Source: Knoxdaviesia capensis
Lineage: Eukaryota; Ascomycota; Sordariomycetes; Microascales; Gondwanamycetaceae
NCBI GenBank assembly: GCA_001510575.1
Contig: LNGK01000003.1
Span: 859,755 to 923,754 of the forward strand
Direction: 5' to 3'
Length of the DNA: 64,000 nucleotides
Shown: piece by piece, positions 31,691 to 42,456 of the stretch
How positions within the stretch are numbered: the first letter of the stretch is position 1
How the letters are laid out: each line of letters starts with the position of its first letter
Made by a program: the position numbers and the translations under genes
The notes under the pieces: model-generated
What the model was told of the DNA's origin: nothing
Seen by the model: only the letters and a program-made list of their open reading frames with translations
The model's database searches: none

Positions 31691-33032
31691 ATGGGATACA
31701 AAACTGTCGCCTACTATGTGAACTGGTAGAGTGCCCAAGGTCCGTTGCTTAGAACAGCGATCAGAAGAGCTAACATTAAGATCTTTTCAGGGCCATCTAC
31801 GCTCGGAAGCATCGTCCCCAGGATCTTCCTGTAGAGAACCTCACCCATATTCTCTATTCTTTCGCGAATGTGAAGCCGGACTCGGGCGAAGTGTACGTAC
31901 CCTCTCTTTGTCTCGATTTCTTCCCTCCCCGCCAAATTCTACCCCTCCTGCACGTGTCTAACTCTAAGACACCCACAGACACCTCACCGACACTTGGGCC
32001 GACACCGACATTCACTGGGAGGGCGACTCGTGGAATGATGTCGGCACGAACCTGTACGGCTGCCTGAAGCAACTCAACATCCTCAAGGCGCGCAACCGCA
32101 ACCTGAAGGTGCTGATCTCCATCGGCGGCTGGACCTACAGCTCCAACTTCGCCAGCCCGGCCAGCACGCCCGCCGGCCGCGCGCTGTTTGCCAAGTCGTC
32201 CGTCGACCTAGTCAAGAACATGGGCTTCGACGGCGTTGACATCGACTGGGAGTACCCCAAGACCCCGCAGGAGGCGCAGGACTTCGTCCTGCTGCTCAAG
32301 GCCGTGCGCGAGGAGCTCGACGCCTACTCGGCCACGCTGCCCAGCGGACCCTACCACTTCGAGATGAGCGTGGCCTGCCCCGCCGGCGCGCAGAACTACG
32401 AGAAGCTCGACCTGCCCGCCATGGACGCGCTGCTGGACTTCTGGAACCTGATGGCCTACGACTACGCCGGCTCGTGGGACCAGACCGCCGGCCACCAGGC
32501 CAACCTGCACCCGTGCGCGTCCAACCCCGCCTGCACGCCGTTCAGCACCGCCGCCGCCCTCGCCTACTACCACAGCCACGGCGTGGCCCCCGGCAAGATC
32601 GTGCTCGGCATGCCGCTGTACGGCCGCACCTTTGAGAACACCGACGGCCTGGGCAAGCCGTACAACGGCGTCGGCGAGGGCTCGTGGGAGCGCGGCGTGT
32701 ACGACTACAAGGCGCTGCCGCTCGCCGGTGCCGAGGAGGTGCACGACGACGAGGCCGGCGCCAGCTACTCGTGGGACCCGGCCAAGAGAACCCTGGTTAC
32801 CTATGACACGGTGCGTATGGCGCGCCAAAAGGCCGAGTTCATCAAGCAGTCGGGTCTCGCCGGTGCCATGTGGTGGGAGAGCAGCGCCGATAAGACCGGC
32901 GAAGACAGCTTGATCGCCAACGTGGTGGAGGTTCTGGGTGGCAGGGACTGCCTGGATACGACGGAGAATTGCCTCGAATTCCCCGAGAGCAAGTATGATA
33001 ACCTAAAATCCGGAGCTCTCAAGCAAGCTTAA
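31691..33032 (+). CDS. GH18 chitinase, class V, intracellular type
   Basis: Exons 31691-31725, 31791-31892 and 31979-33032 join to 396 residues. The GH18 barrel shows the strand-3 motif KVLISIGGW and the catalytic DGVDIDWEYP with acid/base E137, then the substrate-site MAYDYAGSWD and a C-terminal GAMWWESSAD. The protein starts directly at strand 1 (MGYKTVAYYVNW), with no signal peptide or chitin-binding module. This fits ChiB-type chitinases thought to act in autolysis or inside the cell, rather than the secreted Chit42 type. It hydrolyses beta-1,4-GlcNAc chains. The first exon is only 35 bases. Confidence 0.95.
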
Positions 33033-33294
33033 GCACAGTTCAAGAGATGTAATTTCTGTACGCAAATGAAGAGAAGGGTTTAATTCCAAATTCAATTGAT
33101 ACATCACATGTTCATCACGGTTCATAGCAACAAGTAATGTGAAGATGGCACACAAGAGGTTTGCTCAAGAGGTAAGAGATAGACCTTTTTGTAGGTTCTA
33201 TGCTACACAAACGCCGTAAAAAGAGAATCCCATTTTAAAGTCATACCGCACCAGTCCAAGCCCAACCGTTCCCATGTAACAAAAAAAAAGACGT
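33033..33294. other. Short convergent 3' flank region
   Basis: AT-leaning 3' UTR DNA of the chitinase and ubiquitin-fusion genes. No gene seen. Confidence 0.5.
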
Positions 33295-33908
33295 TTATTT
33301 CTGGTCGAAGACGTACGTCAGGTGGCACCGGCCACAGTACTGACGGTCGGGCATGGCAGCCATGAAAACACCAGCACCGCACTGTTAAAACGAGAAGACA
33401 ACAGCGGTTAGCAATCGTTTCAAACAAAAAAAGAAATTCAGTCCGGAGAAATTTGGTGGAACTCACGGTCTCGGTAGGGCACTCGCGGCGAAGGCGCTCA
33501 ATCTTGCCATCAGAGTCGACCTTATAGTACTTGAGTACAGCCAGCTTGGTCTTCTTGCGCTTGTGCTTGATCTTCTTGGGGGTGGTGTACACCTTCTTCT
33601 TGCGCTTCTTGGCACCACCACGGAGGCGGAGCACGAGATGGAGAGTAGACTCCTGTAGAGAATTGTTAGCAATTTATCCTGTCTCGGCCATTCGTGGGAT
33701 AGTCGGAAAGCGTGCGAACCTTCTGGATGTTGTAGTCGGAAAGGGTGCGGCCATCCTCAAGCTGCTTGCCAGCAAAGATCAGGCGCTGTTGGTCCGGGGG
33801 AATGCCCTCCTTGTCCTGGATCTTCGACTTGACATTGTCGATAGTATCCGAGGACTCCACCTCAAGGGTGATAGTCTTGCCCGTAAGGGTCTTCACGAAA
33901 ATCTGCAT
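33295..33908 (-). CDS. ubi3: Ubiquitin-ribosomal protein eS31 (S27a) fusion
   Basis: Exons 33908-33720, 33652-33467 and 33381-33295 join to 153 residues. Residues 1-76 are canonical ubiquitin ending LRLRGG, followed at once by the basic AKKRKKKVYTTPKK of eS31. Its zinc-ribbon cysteines are C-x4-C-type pairs in RRECPTET, CGAGVF and CGRCHLTY. Ubiquitin is cleaved off co-translationally, and eS31 joins the 40S subunit. Transcription likely starts on the far side of a 5' UTR intron (33920-34139). The gene is divergent to eS26, another 40S protein. Confidence 0.97.
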
Positions 33909-33919
33909 GGTGCCTGAAA

Positions 33920-34139
33920 CTGTGAATTGAGGTTAGGATTACACGATATCATACAGGAAACGGTTAGTCGCTTTGGTCTTCGATTCCTCGAAGGGAACGT
34001 TTCAGGGACGGTGAAGTGAGCGCGTAGCGAGAACTAACTCGGCGAACGAAATAGAGAGAGAATAGGGGATTAAAGCGAAAGAAGAAGTGAAGTGGATGAG
34101 AGAATCGAAGACTCAAAGCAAAATCATCTTTAGACGTAC
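33920..34139 (-). other. Putative 5' UTR intron of ubiquitin-eS31 gene
   Basis: On the minus strand GTACGT at 34139 and CTAACCTCAATTCACAG ending at 33920, 12 bases before the ATG, frame a 220-base intron. It is inferred from signals only. Confidence 0.55.
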
Positions 34140-34542
34140 CTAGACAATATTCCTATTGCCTTCCTCAGCGAATCCTCAGATGAAGTTGTTTGGGGGAGAA
34201 AGTTTTGAGAAGTGGAAAAGTGAGAGCAAGAAGCCAGGGAAATAAGTACCACCAAATTCCCCCCACACCCTCCCACAGAAGCCAGTAATTTGCGGGAAAA
34301 CCTGAGGCAAGCACGTGACCTAGGGCACCCACGCACCAAAGCCTCAGGCCAAGCGGCAAAAAACCGAGAAGCCCTTGCCCGCATCAGATTATTCTGCCTG
34401 GGCGGTGAGAGTTTTCGACTTTTAGTGTGTGCCACTAATCGGGTTGACCACTAATTACTTCCTGCACAGAATTTCGCCCTGCACAATCTTGCACCTTTTT
34501 CTTTTCCTCCTTTCATCAAACATTCAGGTATTTCGGCAACAA

Positions 34543-34607
34543 GTACGTGCCCCTCCAACCACGACTCGAACTGTTGACGTTGAGCATCTCGTCTAACCAA
34601 TTCACAG
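34543..34607 (+). other. Putative 5' UTR intron of eS26 gene
   Basis: GTACGT at 34543 and a CTAACCAATTCACAG end at 34607 frame a 65-base intron that stops 11 bases before the ATG. Confidence 0.6.
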
Positions 34608-34618
34608 CTACCGGCAAA

Positions 34619-35468
34619 ATGGTTAAGAAGAGAAAGAACAAGTATGTTGCGACCGATCCGAATATCCACCGTGCCGCCGTGCGTTCACTGGCAACTTGGT
34701 GACTGACATGGCATCTTCGTTTTTTTTGTTCTTTACAGCGGCCGCAACAAGAAGGGCCGCGGCCACACCAAGCCCATCCGCTGCAGCAACTGCTCGCGCT
34801 GCACCCCCAAGGACAAGGCCATCAAGCGGTTCACCATCCGCAACATGGTCGAGTCTGCTGCTATTCGTACGTTGTATTCCGGCGCCCCTCGGTCGAAATC
34901 GACTGGACTTGTGATATTGGAGAGCAGCAGTTCATGCCTATCGCAGCCAGCAGTCCTCCATTGCCATACACTAACACTCTCTGTCTCCTCGATAGGTGAT
35001 ATCTCGGAAGCTTCGGTCTTTGCCGAGTACAGCGTTCCCAAGATGTACCTGAAGCTGCAGTACTGTGTCTCTTGCGCCATTCACGGCAAGATTGTCCGGT
35101 ATGTTCGTTCCCGGGAGGGACGAGTGCGCGCCCTTTTCCTCGGCGCGTATAGCTTTGGATGAACCTTGGTCGTAGATGAACCTCCCAGTCATCTCACGCG
35201 TCCCCAACGAACTTCTCTCCAGAAGCTGTTGCCTCGGAGGATCACACCCCCCTCAGGCTGGCTTTACGCACTCATTAGTAGTGCCAGCGTGGAGAGAACG
35301 AGGGGATGCACCAATTGGTACGTTTGGAAGAGAACAAAAATACTGACCCTCTCACTTCCTAGTGTCCGCTCGCGCGTCGGCCGCCGCAACCGTGCCCCCC
35401 CGCCCCGTGTCCGCTACAACAAGGACGGCAAGAAGATCACCCCCACCCAGGTCGCCAAGACCGTGTAA
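34619..35468 (+). CDS. rps26: 40S ribosomal protein eS26
   Basis: Four exons, 34619-34641, 34739-34866, 34996-35098 and 35363-35468, join to 119 residues, the normal eS26 length. The first exon is just 23 bases (MVKKRKN). Conserved blocks are HTKPIRCSNCSRCTPKDKAIK, with the zinc-type C-x2-C pair, and YVPKMYLKLQYCVSCAIHGKIVR-like wording with the second C-x2-C, then RRNRAPPPR. It sits at the mRNA exit of the small subunit. The third intron is 264 bases, long for this gene set. The gene diverges from ubiquitin-eS31. Confidence 0.97.
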
Positions 35469-36116
35469 GCAGTTTCCATGACGAAGTGACTGTTTCTTTG
35501 GGGTGGTGTATGCTGGCATGATTTTTTTGGGAAATGGAATTCGGCGTCTGATATCAAATCATGAGGCACAAAATTAAATGTTTTTCATGGGAGGGTAGAA
35601 AGTCAAATACTCTCTTGGGACAGTAGAGTTAGGTTGCCGGGTTTGAGTAATGAACAAAAGCTCAGTTATTCCACGGCGTTTAAACTCATTATTAGTTTTC
35701 ACTTCGGGTCATGTCAATGAATGGGTTCTTCTCTGGTGGGAAGAAATGGTTACTTTACGTGTCCCCGGCTTGTTAATGTCTTCACGATGCTGAATTGATC
35801 CCAGCCTGGCCATGTTGGCCGTCCCACTTGGATGTTTGAAGCAGTGTGCATGCACTCATGATGGCCTAGTGCACTGAACTCAAGGCATCGTGTCGATGTC
35901 CCCCTGAGCCCTATTACTGGACTGGACGGAAAATGAAAGATGTCAGATCGCATGACTTCTCTGCTGTCAACTATGAACCTAAAGTCAAGCTACTCTCGCA
36001 AGAACCCAATCCCCATCTCTCTGGGAATACTCATATCGTCAATCATCAAACGCTTCCAAAGAAAACAATCGTCCAGTGTCAAAGTCCCCTCCATGTGAGT
36101 CCCAAGCTACAGGAGC
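35469..36116. other. Convergent intergenic stretch
   Basis: 3' flanks of eS26 and the SDR gene. No gene seen. Confidence 0.6.
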
Positions 36117-37057
36117 CTAAAAGTCGGTGCTCCTCCAGATATCCTCGTAGTAAGTAGCAGTCTCAGCCAGGTCGTTGGAGACCGCCTGCATCACCGGGCC
36201 GCAGTCACTTCCCAGCGGCAGGCGGAGCAGCTGTTTCCGGTCGGCAAAGTATCCGGTCTGGGCAGCATACTCCCACATGCGCGCCGCGCCCTCGGCGGGG
36301 TTCCCCGGCTGGTAGCCGTTGTACGACAGGATGGCCTCGCGGGTCTGGTGGGCGGGGGTCCCGTCGTAGACGGCCATGGCGGGGGCCAGGTTTGGGCCGG
36401 CAGCAGCCGGGCTGACCAGGAAGCTGGTGCGGAAGTAGCCCGGCTGCACGATGACGGCCTTGATGCCGAACACGCCGACCTCGCCGGCGAGCGACTCGGT
36501 CAGGCCCTCGACGGCGAACTTGCTCGCGCAGTACACGCCGCCCGTGGGGACGCCGTGCATGCCGCCGACCGACGACAGGTTCATGACCAGGCCGGACTTC
36601 TGCGCCCGCATGTGCGGCAGCACGGCGCGGATGACGCGCAGCATCGAGAACACGTTCACGTCGAACTGCGCCTTGGTGAGCTCGTCACTGGCGGGGATAT
36701 CTGTGAGTTCCTGGTCGCACCACTGGCGAACCACGGCCGGGGGCACTGCAACAGCAAAACTTACTTGGTCTCCTCAATGGCGCCAATGTACCCGTAACCG
36801 GCGTTGTTGACGAGCACGTCAATGCGGCCAAACACCGCGACCACCTCAGCGATATAGGCGGCCATCTTCTGCTCGTCCCACGTCAGGTCAATCTTCAGCA
36901 CCTTGGCGTTGGGGTTGCCCGAGAGGCTCTCCGGGACGGCGGCCGGGTTGCGGACGGCGGCAATCACGCGGTCGCCCTCAGCCAGCGCCTTGAGGCAAAG
37001 CTGGAGCCCGAAGCCGGTGTTGGCTCCGGTAATGTGCCAGACGCGGGGGGTAGACAT
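36117..37057 (-). CDS. Short-chain dehydrogenase/reductase (classical SDR)
   Basis: Exons 37057-36765 and 36687-36117 join to 287 residues. The Rossmann nucleotide loop TGANTGFG (10-17), the NNAG motif, the catalytic Ser in LSSVGG, and Y-x3-K in YCASK are all present, so it should be an active NAD(P)-dependent oxidoreductase. An Arg after the second strand (AAVRN) suggests NADP use. The substrate cannot be told. A TATAAA element lies about 165 bases upstream, and TTAGGG motifs about 30 bases upstream of the start. Confidence 0.92.
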
Positions 37058-38280
37058 TGTGTTGGTGGTGGCGATGAAGAGGATGCGTTAGGGTTAGGGT
37101 TTGCTGGTGTAGCTGGAATGGAAGCGGTTAAGGATGTGCTTGTGTGAATGGAACTGTTGTGTTTGTGGTGAGAGTGAGATGTTTTCTTTTCATGATGGAT
37201 TCGGGGATCGTCCCGACGTCTTTATACAGATCTCGAAACCGGCGAACTACACACACGCAACAATCCCTCGTCAGCACTGCACAGATACACACCCATGAAC
37301 TCTTGCGATGCACGGTGTGTCCGCGCAAATCTCCCGTGCCTGTAGCCCTATGTCGGTGTTAGTTGGCTTTTCCAGCTCACAGCCCCGCAGAATACATCGT
37401 CGATACGACTTTGTTGGTCCCTGGTGTCCACCGGCCGGAGTTTCCGCAGTTAAGGAGCTGCCCAGAACGCGAGGCCGGAGGTTAGAGCGGGGATCTATGG
37501 AGTTTGTGGGACATCCTCACTGAGACACCCAAGCCGTCTCATATCAAATTTCCATACATCTTTCACACACACACACACACTCTCTCTCTCTCTCTCTGTC
37601 TTACCTCTTTGATCTTACCTCTTACTCAGAAGGCGCTCGCGTCGAGACGGGGTGATTCCCACGCGCATTAACTCCCCAAGCCGCTTCTGGCGTGAAAGTC
37701 CGCGAATATCTGTCCCCAAGGAATTTTGTGAGGGGTGCCGGCGTGTCCAGCGCCAAGCCTAACGCAAAATGCAACGACTCGGCAGGAAAGTTGGCGTGTG
37801 CAGATCTAGGTGGCCTACACACACACACATTCACGCAGGCACATCTCCGTGCACTAGCTAGAGATGCTCGAAATGATTGATCCTTCTTCATGGCTTTTCC
37901 ATGGCTGTCTGTAACCAAATAAACCTGCGTATGGTACCGATATTATCTAGATGATGAGAAGTTGAAAGATACCACCAGGCCCGCCATAGAGGCTGTAGCC
38001 ATGCAGAGAAGCTCTTCTACGGATGAACCACTCGGACCCCTCACTGCTGCCCAAGATGCCCATCCAGAAGACGAACCCCTAATTGACGGCACACGCAATG
38101 CTGTAATCGATCAAGTTCTTTCTCATGAAGCATCACCCACAACCATAGCCACAAAGCCGAACACGGCGACGAGTAAATCCGGCCCTCCTCATCCCGTCTC
38201 CGTCCCGACTCCGCGGGATTTTCAAAAGCCACGGAGTCCATGTATGTGTGTAGATGTCCACCTCGTCCGACTGTTTGCTC
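37058..38280. other. SDR promoter and gene-free stretch
   Basis: Near the SDR start there are two TTAGGG units (about 37086-37098) and a minus-strand TATAAA at 37221-37226. AC and CT microsatellites lie at about 37565-37600. Open frames near 37962-38280 have no recognisable domain. Confidence 0.5.
37221..37226 (-). promoter_or_regulatory. TATA box of SDR gene
   Basis: TATAAA on the minus strand, about 165 bases before the SDR start. Confidence 0.45.
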
Positions 38281-38284
38281 CGGT

Positions 38285-38805
38285 TATTTACGACATGACC
38301 ATACCCTGGGTCTGCTTGGTGTTATTCAGCCGAATGTCACACCAGAACAGAACGCGGAAGCCGGCGCCGTTGAGCACCGACTGCGAGAGCGGGCCGCCGG
38401 CCCAGGTGGTGCACACGTACGGCGAGGTGGCGGAGGCGAGGGCCAGGGCTCGCGAGTTGGGGGTCGAGGTGTCGGAGATAGAACACGGTGAGGGTGTAGC
38501 TGGCACCGACCGATCTTGATTGCCAGAGTCTACGGTCAGTGAGCAATCCAGAACCATGGCCAAGGGGGATAACAGAACGATGACTTACCCAATCGACGAG
38601 ACGACCTGCGCAGCGGCGTATGTCTCGACGTTCTGGCACGCAGCTTCATGATGTATCCCAACATCCCACACAGCAACCATTAGTGTTCAGCCCCCGGGGC
38701 GGCCCCAACGATTGATTGCGAGCGGGATCTTGCTGAGGCCGCCGAACACGCTGGACATGGTGGCGGTGGTGGCGGTGACTGTTTTATTGCTTCCTGCAGC
38801 GCCCT
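38285..38805 (-). pseudogene. Decayed fragment of MFS siderophore-iron transporter
   Basis: No single frame is long, but successive pieces in different minus-strand frames line up with one segment of fungal siderophore transporters. They run SSVFGGLSKIPLA then WGRPGG (stop), then LMVAVWDVGIHHEAACQNVETYAAAQVVSSIG followed by a GTAAGT donor. Next come GASYTLTVF, then, after a frame change, SDTSTPNSRALALASATSPY and TTWAGGPLSQSVLNGAGFR. At least two frameshifts and a deletion after PLA break it, and the rest of the 12-14 helix protein is absent. It would have moved ferric siderophores across the plasma membrane. The call rests on recalled family wording. Confidence 0.6.
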
Positions 38806-39305
38806 TATCTGATGGATACTGTGCAGCCTTAAGTGGCTGGAGGAAAACAACATCTGTCAAGCCACACTTATGTCGAGATCACAGTTGGTTATGCTCTACG
38901 GCTTACATCCTACGTCCTACGGCTGTGGCGTTTCCCACACTACCAAGTGCCTACACAATTCTATGTACAAAATGGTCCCGCCCAGACTGTCAAAACAAAC
39001 ACCCCCCACCATTCAAAAAGGAACACCACCCATGCCCAAACCCCAATGAAAAAAGAAGACGAAAAACGACGTTGACTAAAAAAGCGAACGAAAAGAAAAA
39101 GCAGAACTAAAAACGAATAAACTGACTAGAAACTCCTGGTGGAAAGCACCACCTCAGCGTGGCCCGCCGGCATAAATTCCCCAGGCGGAGAGGCTTTGCC
39201 CAGGGGGAGCACATGAGCTACCCCGTACAAGTTCTCAATCCAGCCCTGTCGCGGGGAGGGTCTTCGTGCAGGCCTTGCTGGTTTGTGCGGCTGGCGCAGA
39301 CTCAT
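38806..39305. other. Gene-free stretch
   Basis: No gene seen. It is A-rich from about 38990 to 39125. Confidence 0.5.
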
Positions 39306-40006
39306 CTACTTCTGGCGGCAAAGGTAGTTGAACTCAACCCACACCTTCCACTTGTCCGGGTGAACAAGCTCGCCCTGCAGGTAGCCATAGGGGACGCCGT
39401 TGTTCAAGCATTTTTCGACAATCTTTTCACCAGCGGCAGCGAGGACTTTCCAGCTAGACAGATACCGGATCTTCTTGTCGTCCTGTAGTTGAGCACACAC
39501 CATGGAATGTTAGTTCTGTTCATTCGAGCACTTGTGTCCAGAGGTGTGGAAGGCAGGACGATAGGACTCACAGTGTTGCACCAGTAAAATGCGACTCCCT
39601 TTTTGCAGCCCACGCGGCCACAGCCTCCAGGCATGTTCGCCGGTTCTCCATCGATCTTCTCCAGACGACGAATCTCCGACTTGACGTGGGAGACAATGAC
39701 AGGGGGGAGCTTATTGCAGGTAACCTCCGCCTTAGACAGGTCCTCGGTGACCAGCTCGGCGGTCACCGGGAAGGTGGTGAACGGCTCAATAGCCGAATCG
39801 TCGTTGGCGAAGTTAGTAGAGTCAGTCACATTCCACAGGCTGATGGAGTCAATGGGAATGGTCGGGAGATCCAGGTCGCTGCCCTCAGCAGCAGCCGGTC
39901 CAATCTCAGTGGTATCCGGAATAGCAATTCCGGAAGCATAGTGAATGGCCAGAGCCAACAGCAGGCCGGCTTTGACCATCTTACGAGAAATGCTAATGAA
40001 AGTCAT
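39306..40006 (-). CDS. Small secreted cysteine-containing protein, unknown
   Basis: Exons 40006-39572 and 39482-39306 join to 203 residues. A signal peptide (hydrophobic core AGLLLALAIHYASG) is followed by an acidic pro-like region and a basic C-terminal domain with six cysteines. These are one in EVTCNK, two in GGCGRVGCKK, then FYWCNT, EKCLNN and YLCRQK near the end. Length, secretion and cysteine content fit an effector-like or antimicrobial-type secreted protein, but I recognise no family. I chose the ATG at 40006 over 40036 because it leaves a compact signal peptide and has a CACTATGAC context. It borders a strongly AT-rich block that starts at about 40050, a setting typical of fast-evolving secreted genes. 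Confidence 0.65.
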
Positions 40007-40049
40007 AGTGAACGACGAACTATATGTGAACATCAAAGAACAGGTTAGT

Positions 40050-40740
40050 ATATACTAACTTAAGTAGTAATAAGTAAAAGGGTAGTATAGTACCTTTGAA
40101 TAAAGAAAGGGAAAAGGGTAATCGTGGTTTAAGAAAAGGGAAGAGGGTTTGTTCTTTAAAGGAAGGATTAAGAACGAAGAAGGTGATTTAGAAAGTTCAG
40201 GTGAAAGGAGGAGGAAAAAATATTTCGAACGACCTTTGGCTAGAGATCAGATAGTTTTTTTTATACTCTAAGATAAGACCACGATCACTCTTATCAGATC
40301 AGAGGAATTATTTTTCTTCTTCTATTTACTATCACGAAGCTCCTAGATTTTCCTATAGGGGCAAGAGGATCTATTTTTTTATAGTTTTTTTTAAGGGGGA
40401 AAATATTTTCTTTCTAGGATAGCATAATAAGAGTATTTTTTAGGGTAAGAGGAATATTTACGTTTCCTTATACCAAAATCACTTATAGCCCTCTTAAGAT
40501 ATTCTAGGATCTTTATTTATTTTTCTCTTAAAAGAAGAAGCCTTCGTAAACTCTCTTCTCTAAATATATAACGAAGATAAGTAGGTTCTCCTCCCTAACT
40601 AGAAACTCGTAATAGAAGGTAAGTATACGACTAAATCCTATGCTATTAACAGACTCTAACTATCGATCATCTTCTTATATACGATTTTAGTCCCTGGATG
40701 CAGTCTACACGATATACTGTTCAAGTGACACTAAGATCTT
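40050..40740. other. AT-rich block, RIP-like relic DNA
   Basis: AT content is far above the flanks, with many TA steps, TTTTTT and AAGAAG runs, and no open frame of note. This is the look of DNA worn by repeat-induced point mutation. No transposon protein remains readable. Confidence 0.55.
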
Positions 40741-41189
40741 GATAGATCCGGCCCGGATCGGTCCCGCTTTAGCCACTGTGGGGCCAGCCAGGGTCCCGGC
40801 CTCGCCCCAATCGTCGAACTTGCCAGACACGAACGGCCATCATCGAGACAGGCAGTCTCTCGCAGGTGAGTATGACTACTGGGCCTTATTCTCAAGCTTC
40901 ACAGGTTTGCTTCTATGTGGCTCATACGTTCAGGAGGCCCCTGAAAAGTCCACTGCACACGGCCAATTGAGATGCACCTCCTTGCGATCCTAACCCATGG
41001 CTTTGCGCAACGCAGACTGACGGTCTAGTCTCACCTGATTATACGAACCGGTCTCATAGATACGCGAATCGTCGGTGCGGTGCGGTGCGGTGTGATGCGA
41101 CTTATGCTGGAAAGGGGGTTAGGGTAACCTAGGGTTATCCAACTTCTCACGGCTTCGGTGCGGCAAGCGAGGCACGAATAATCCGCGGG

Positions 41190-42150
41190 GTTACGCACTT
41201 TCTCAGATATATTTTGCGAATTCTCGCAAATATATTCTGCGTTGGCATGTGAATTATTTAATATAATTTGCGGCCAGTTGCGAATCACTCCTTAGGGCTA
41301 CACCGCTCTGAGAATTATTCTCAGTGCTGCGGTCGCGAATTATTCTGGTATTATCTTGCGTCGGCGTGTGAATTATTCGGGATAATATGCGGTGTCTTGC
41401 GAATTATCTCGAATACATTCTGCGTTGGTATGCGAATTATCCCAGATATATTCGGCGTTAGTATGCGAAGCGCCCCTTAGGGTTTTACAGCTCTGAGAAT
41501 AATTGTCAGTGCTACGGTCGCGAATTATCCTGGTATTATTCTGCGTCGACGTGTGAATTATTCGAGATAATGTGCGGTGTCTTGCGAATTATCTCGAATA
41601 TATTCTGCGTTAGTCAGCGAATGGCACCTTAGGGCTTTATAGCTCTGAAGATTATTTTCAGTACTATGGTCGCGCACTATTCTGGTACTATTTTACGTCG
41701 ACGTGTGAATTATTCGGGATAATGTGCGGTGTCTTGCGAATTATCTCGAATATATTCTGCGTCGACATGCGAATTATCGAAATTAATTGGCGGCCCGTCG
41801 CGAATTATGCAGTTAGGGTTACTGGGCCTAGGGTTATACCCCTTAGTGACATTTATTTTCGATACGTGGGTTGCGAATTATTAGCGATATATTTTGCGTC
41901 GATACGCGAATTATTGGAAATAATATGCGGCGGCTCGCGAATTTTCCTATGAATAGTGTGCGGGCTTGTGAATACCCGCTATACAGGATACATTACAGGG
42001 GATAATAGTGCGGTAGTAGTATGCGAATTAATAGAAATATAATTGCGCTGGCTCGTGAATTTTCAATAATAATATACGGCCAGTTGCGAATTATTATAAA
42101 TATCGGCGCGTCAACTTGTGAATTATTAGTGGGGCCTTTGCATTAGGGTT
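41190..42150. repeat. Imperfect tandem satellite on GCGAATTAT core
   Basis: A core GCGAATTAT (also GTGAATTAT) recurs every 25-40 bases more than 20 times, joined by variants of CTCGAATATATTCTGCG. In 41285-41810 a higher-order unit is visible three times, each starting CCTTAGGG then GCTCTGA and GGTCGCG, at about 41290, 41475 and 41628 (spacing about 185 and 153). TTAGGG-like motifs lie at the left edge (41116), inside (41810-41835) and at the right edge (42141). It has no coding capacity. Confidence 0.85.
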
Positions 42151-42456
42151 AGGGGTTCATTTTAGTACCTGCCGCTCCCTGTAGTTCACAGTTACACGTC
42201 CGGCCAACCCCAACAGCAGGTAAGATCTGATGTGAAACTAACTGTGATACTCCTATAGACGCGATGCTCCTCGGTTATGAGTATCATTTCTGATATTACT
42301 ATCTTCCTAGCCTCAATGTGTCACCGGCCGCTGTGTCGAAACAGGCCGTGGAATTTAGCTAGAAACTGGCGCCGATGTTGGGTACTGATGCCCAACAGGC
42401 CGATACGCAAGCCAGGTTGACCCTTTAGATAGGATAAACTTTCACGATTCCGTGGG

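Larger units (their letters stand above)
33909..34618. promoter_or_regulatory. Bidirectional promoter of ubiquitin-eS31 and eS26
   Basis: About 710 bases separate the two divergent ribosomal-protein starts. A perfect CACGTG E-box (34312-34317, in context GCACGTGACC) lies near the middle, the Cbf1-type site used at some yeast ribosomal genes. Both sides appear to carry 5' UTR introns. Confidence 0.5.

Noticed and set aside
41190..42150. Possible CRISPR-like array
   Set aside because: Repeats are imperfect, spacing is irregular and spacers are themselves repeat variants. This is a eukaryotic satellite, not CRISPR.
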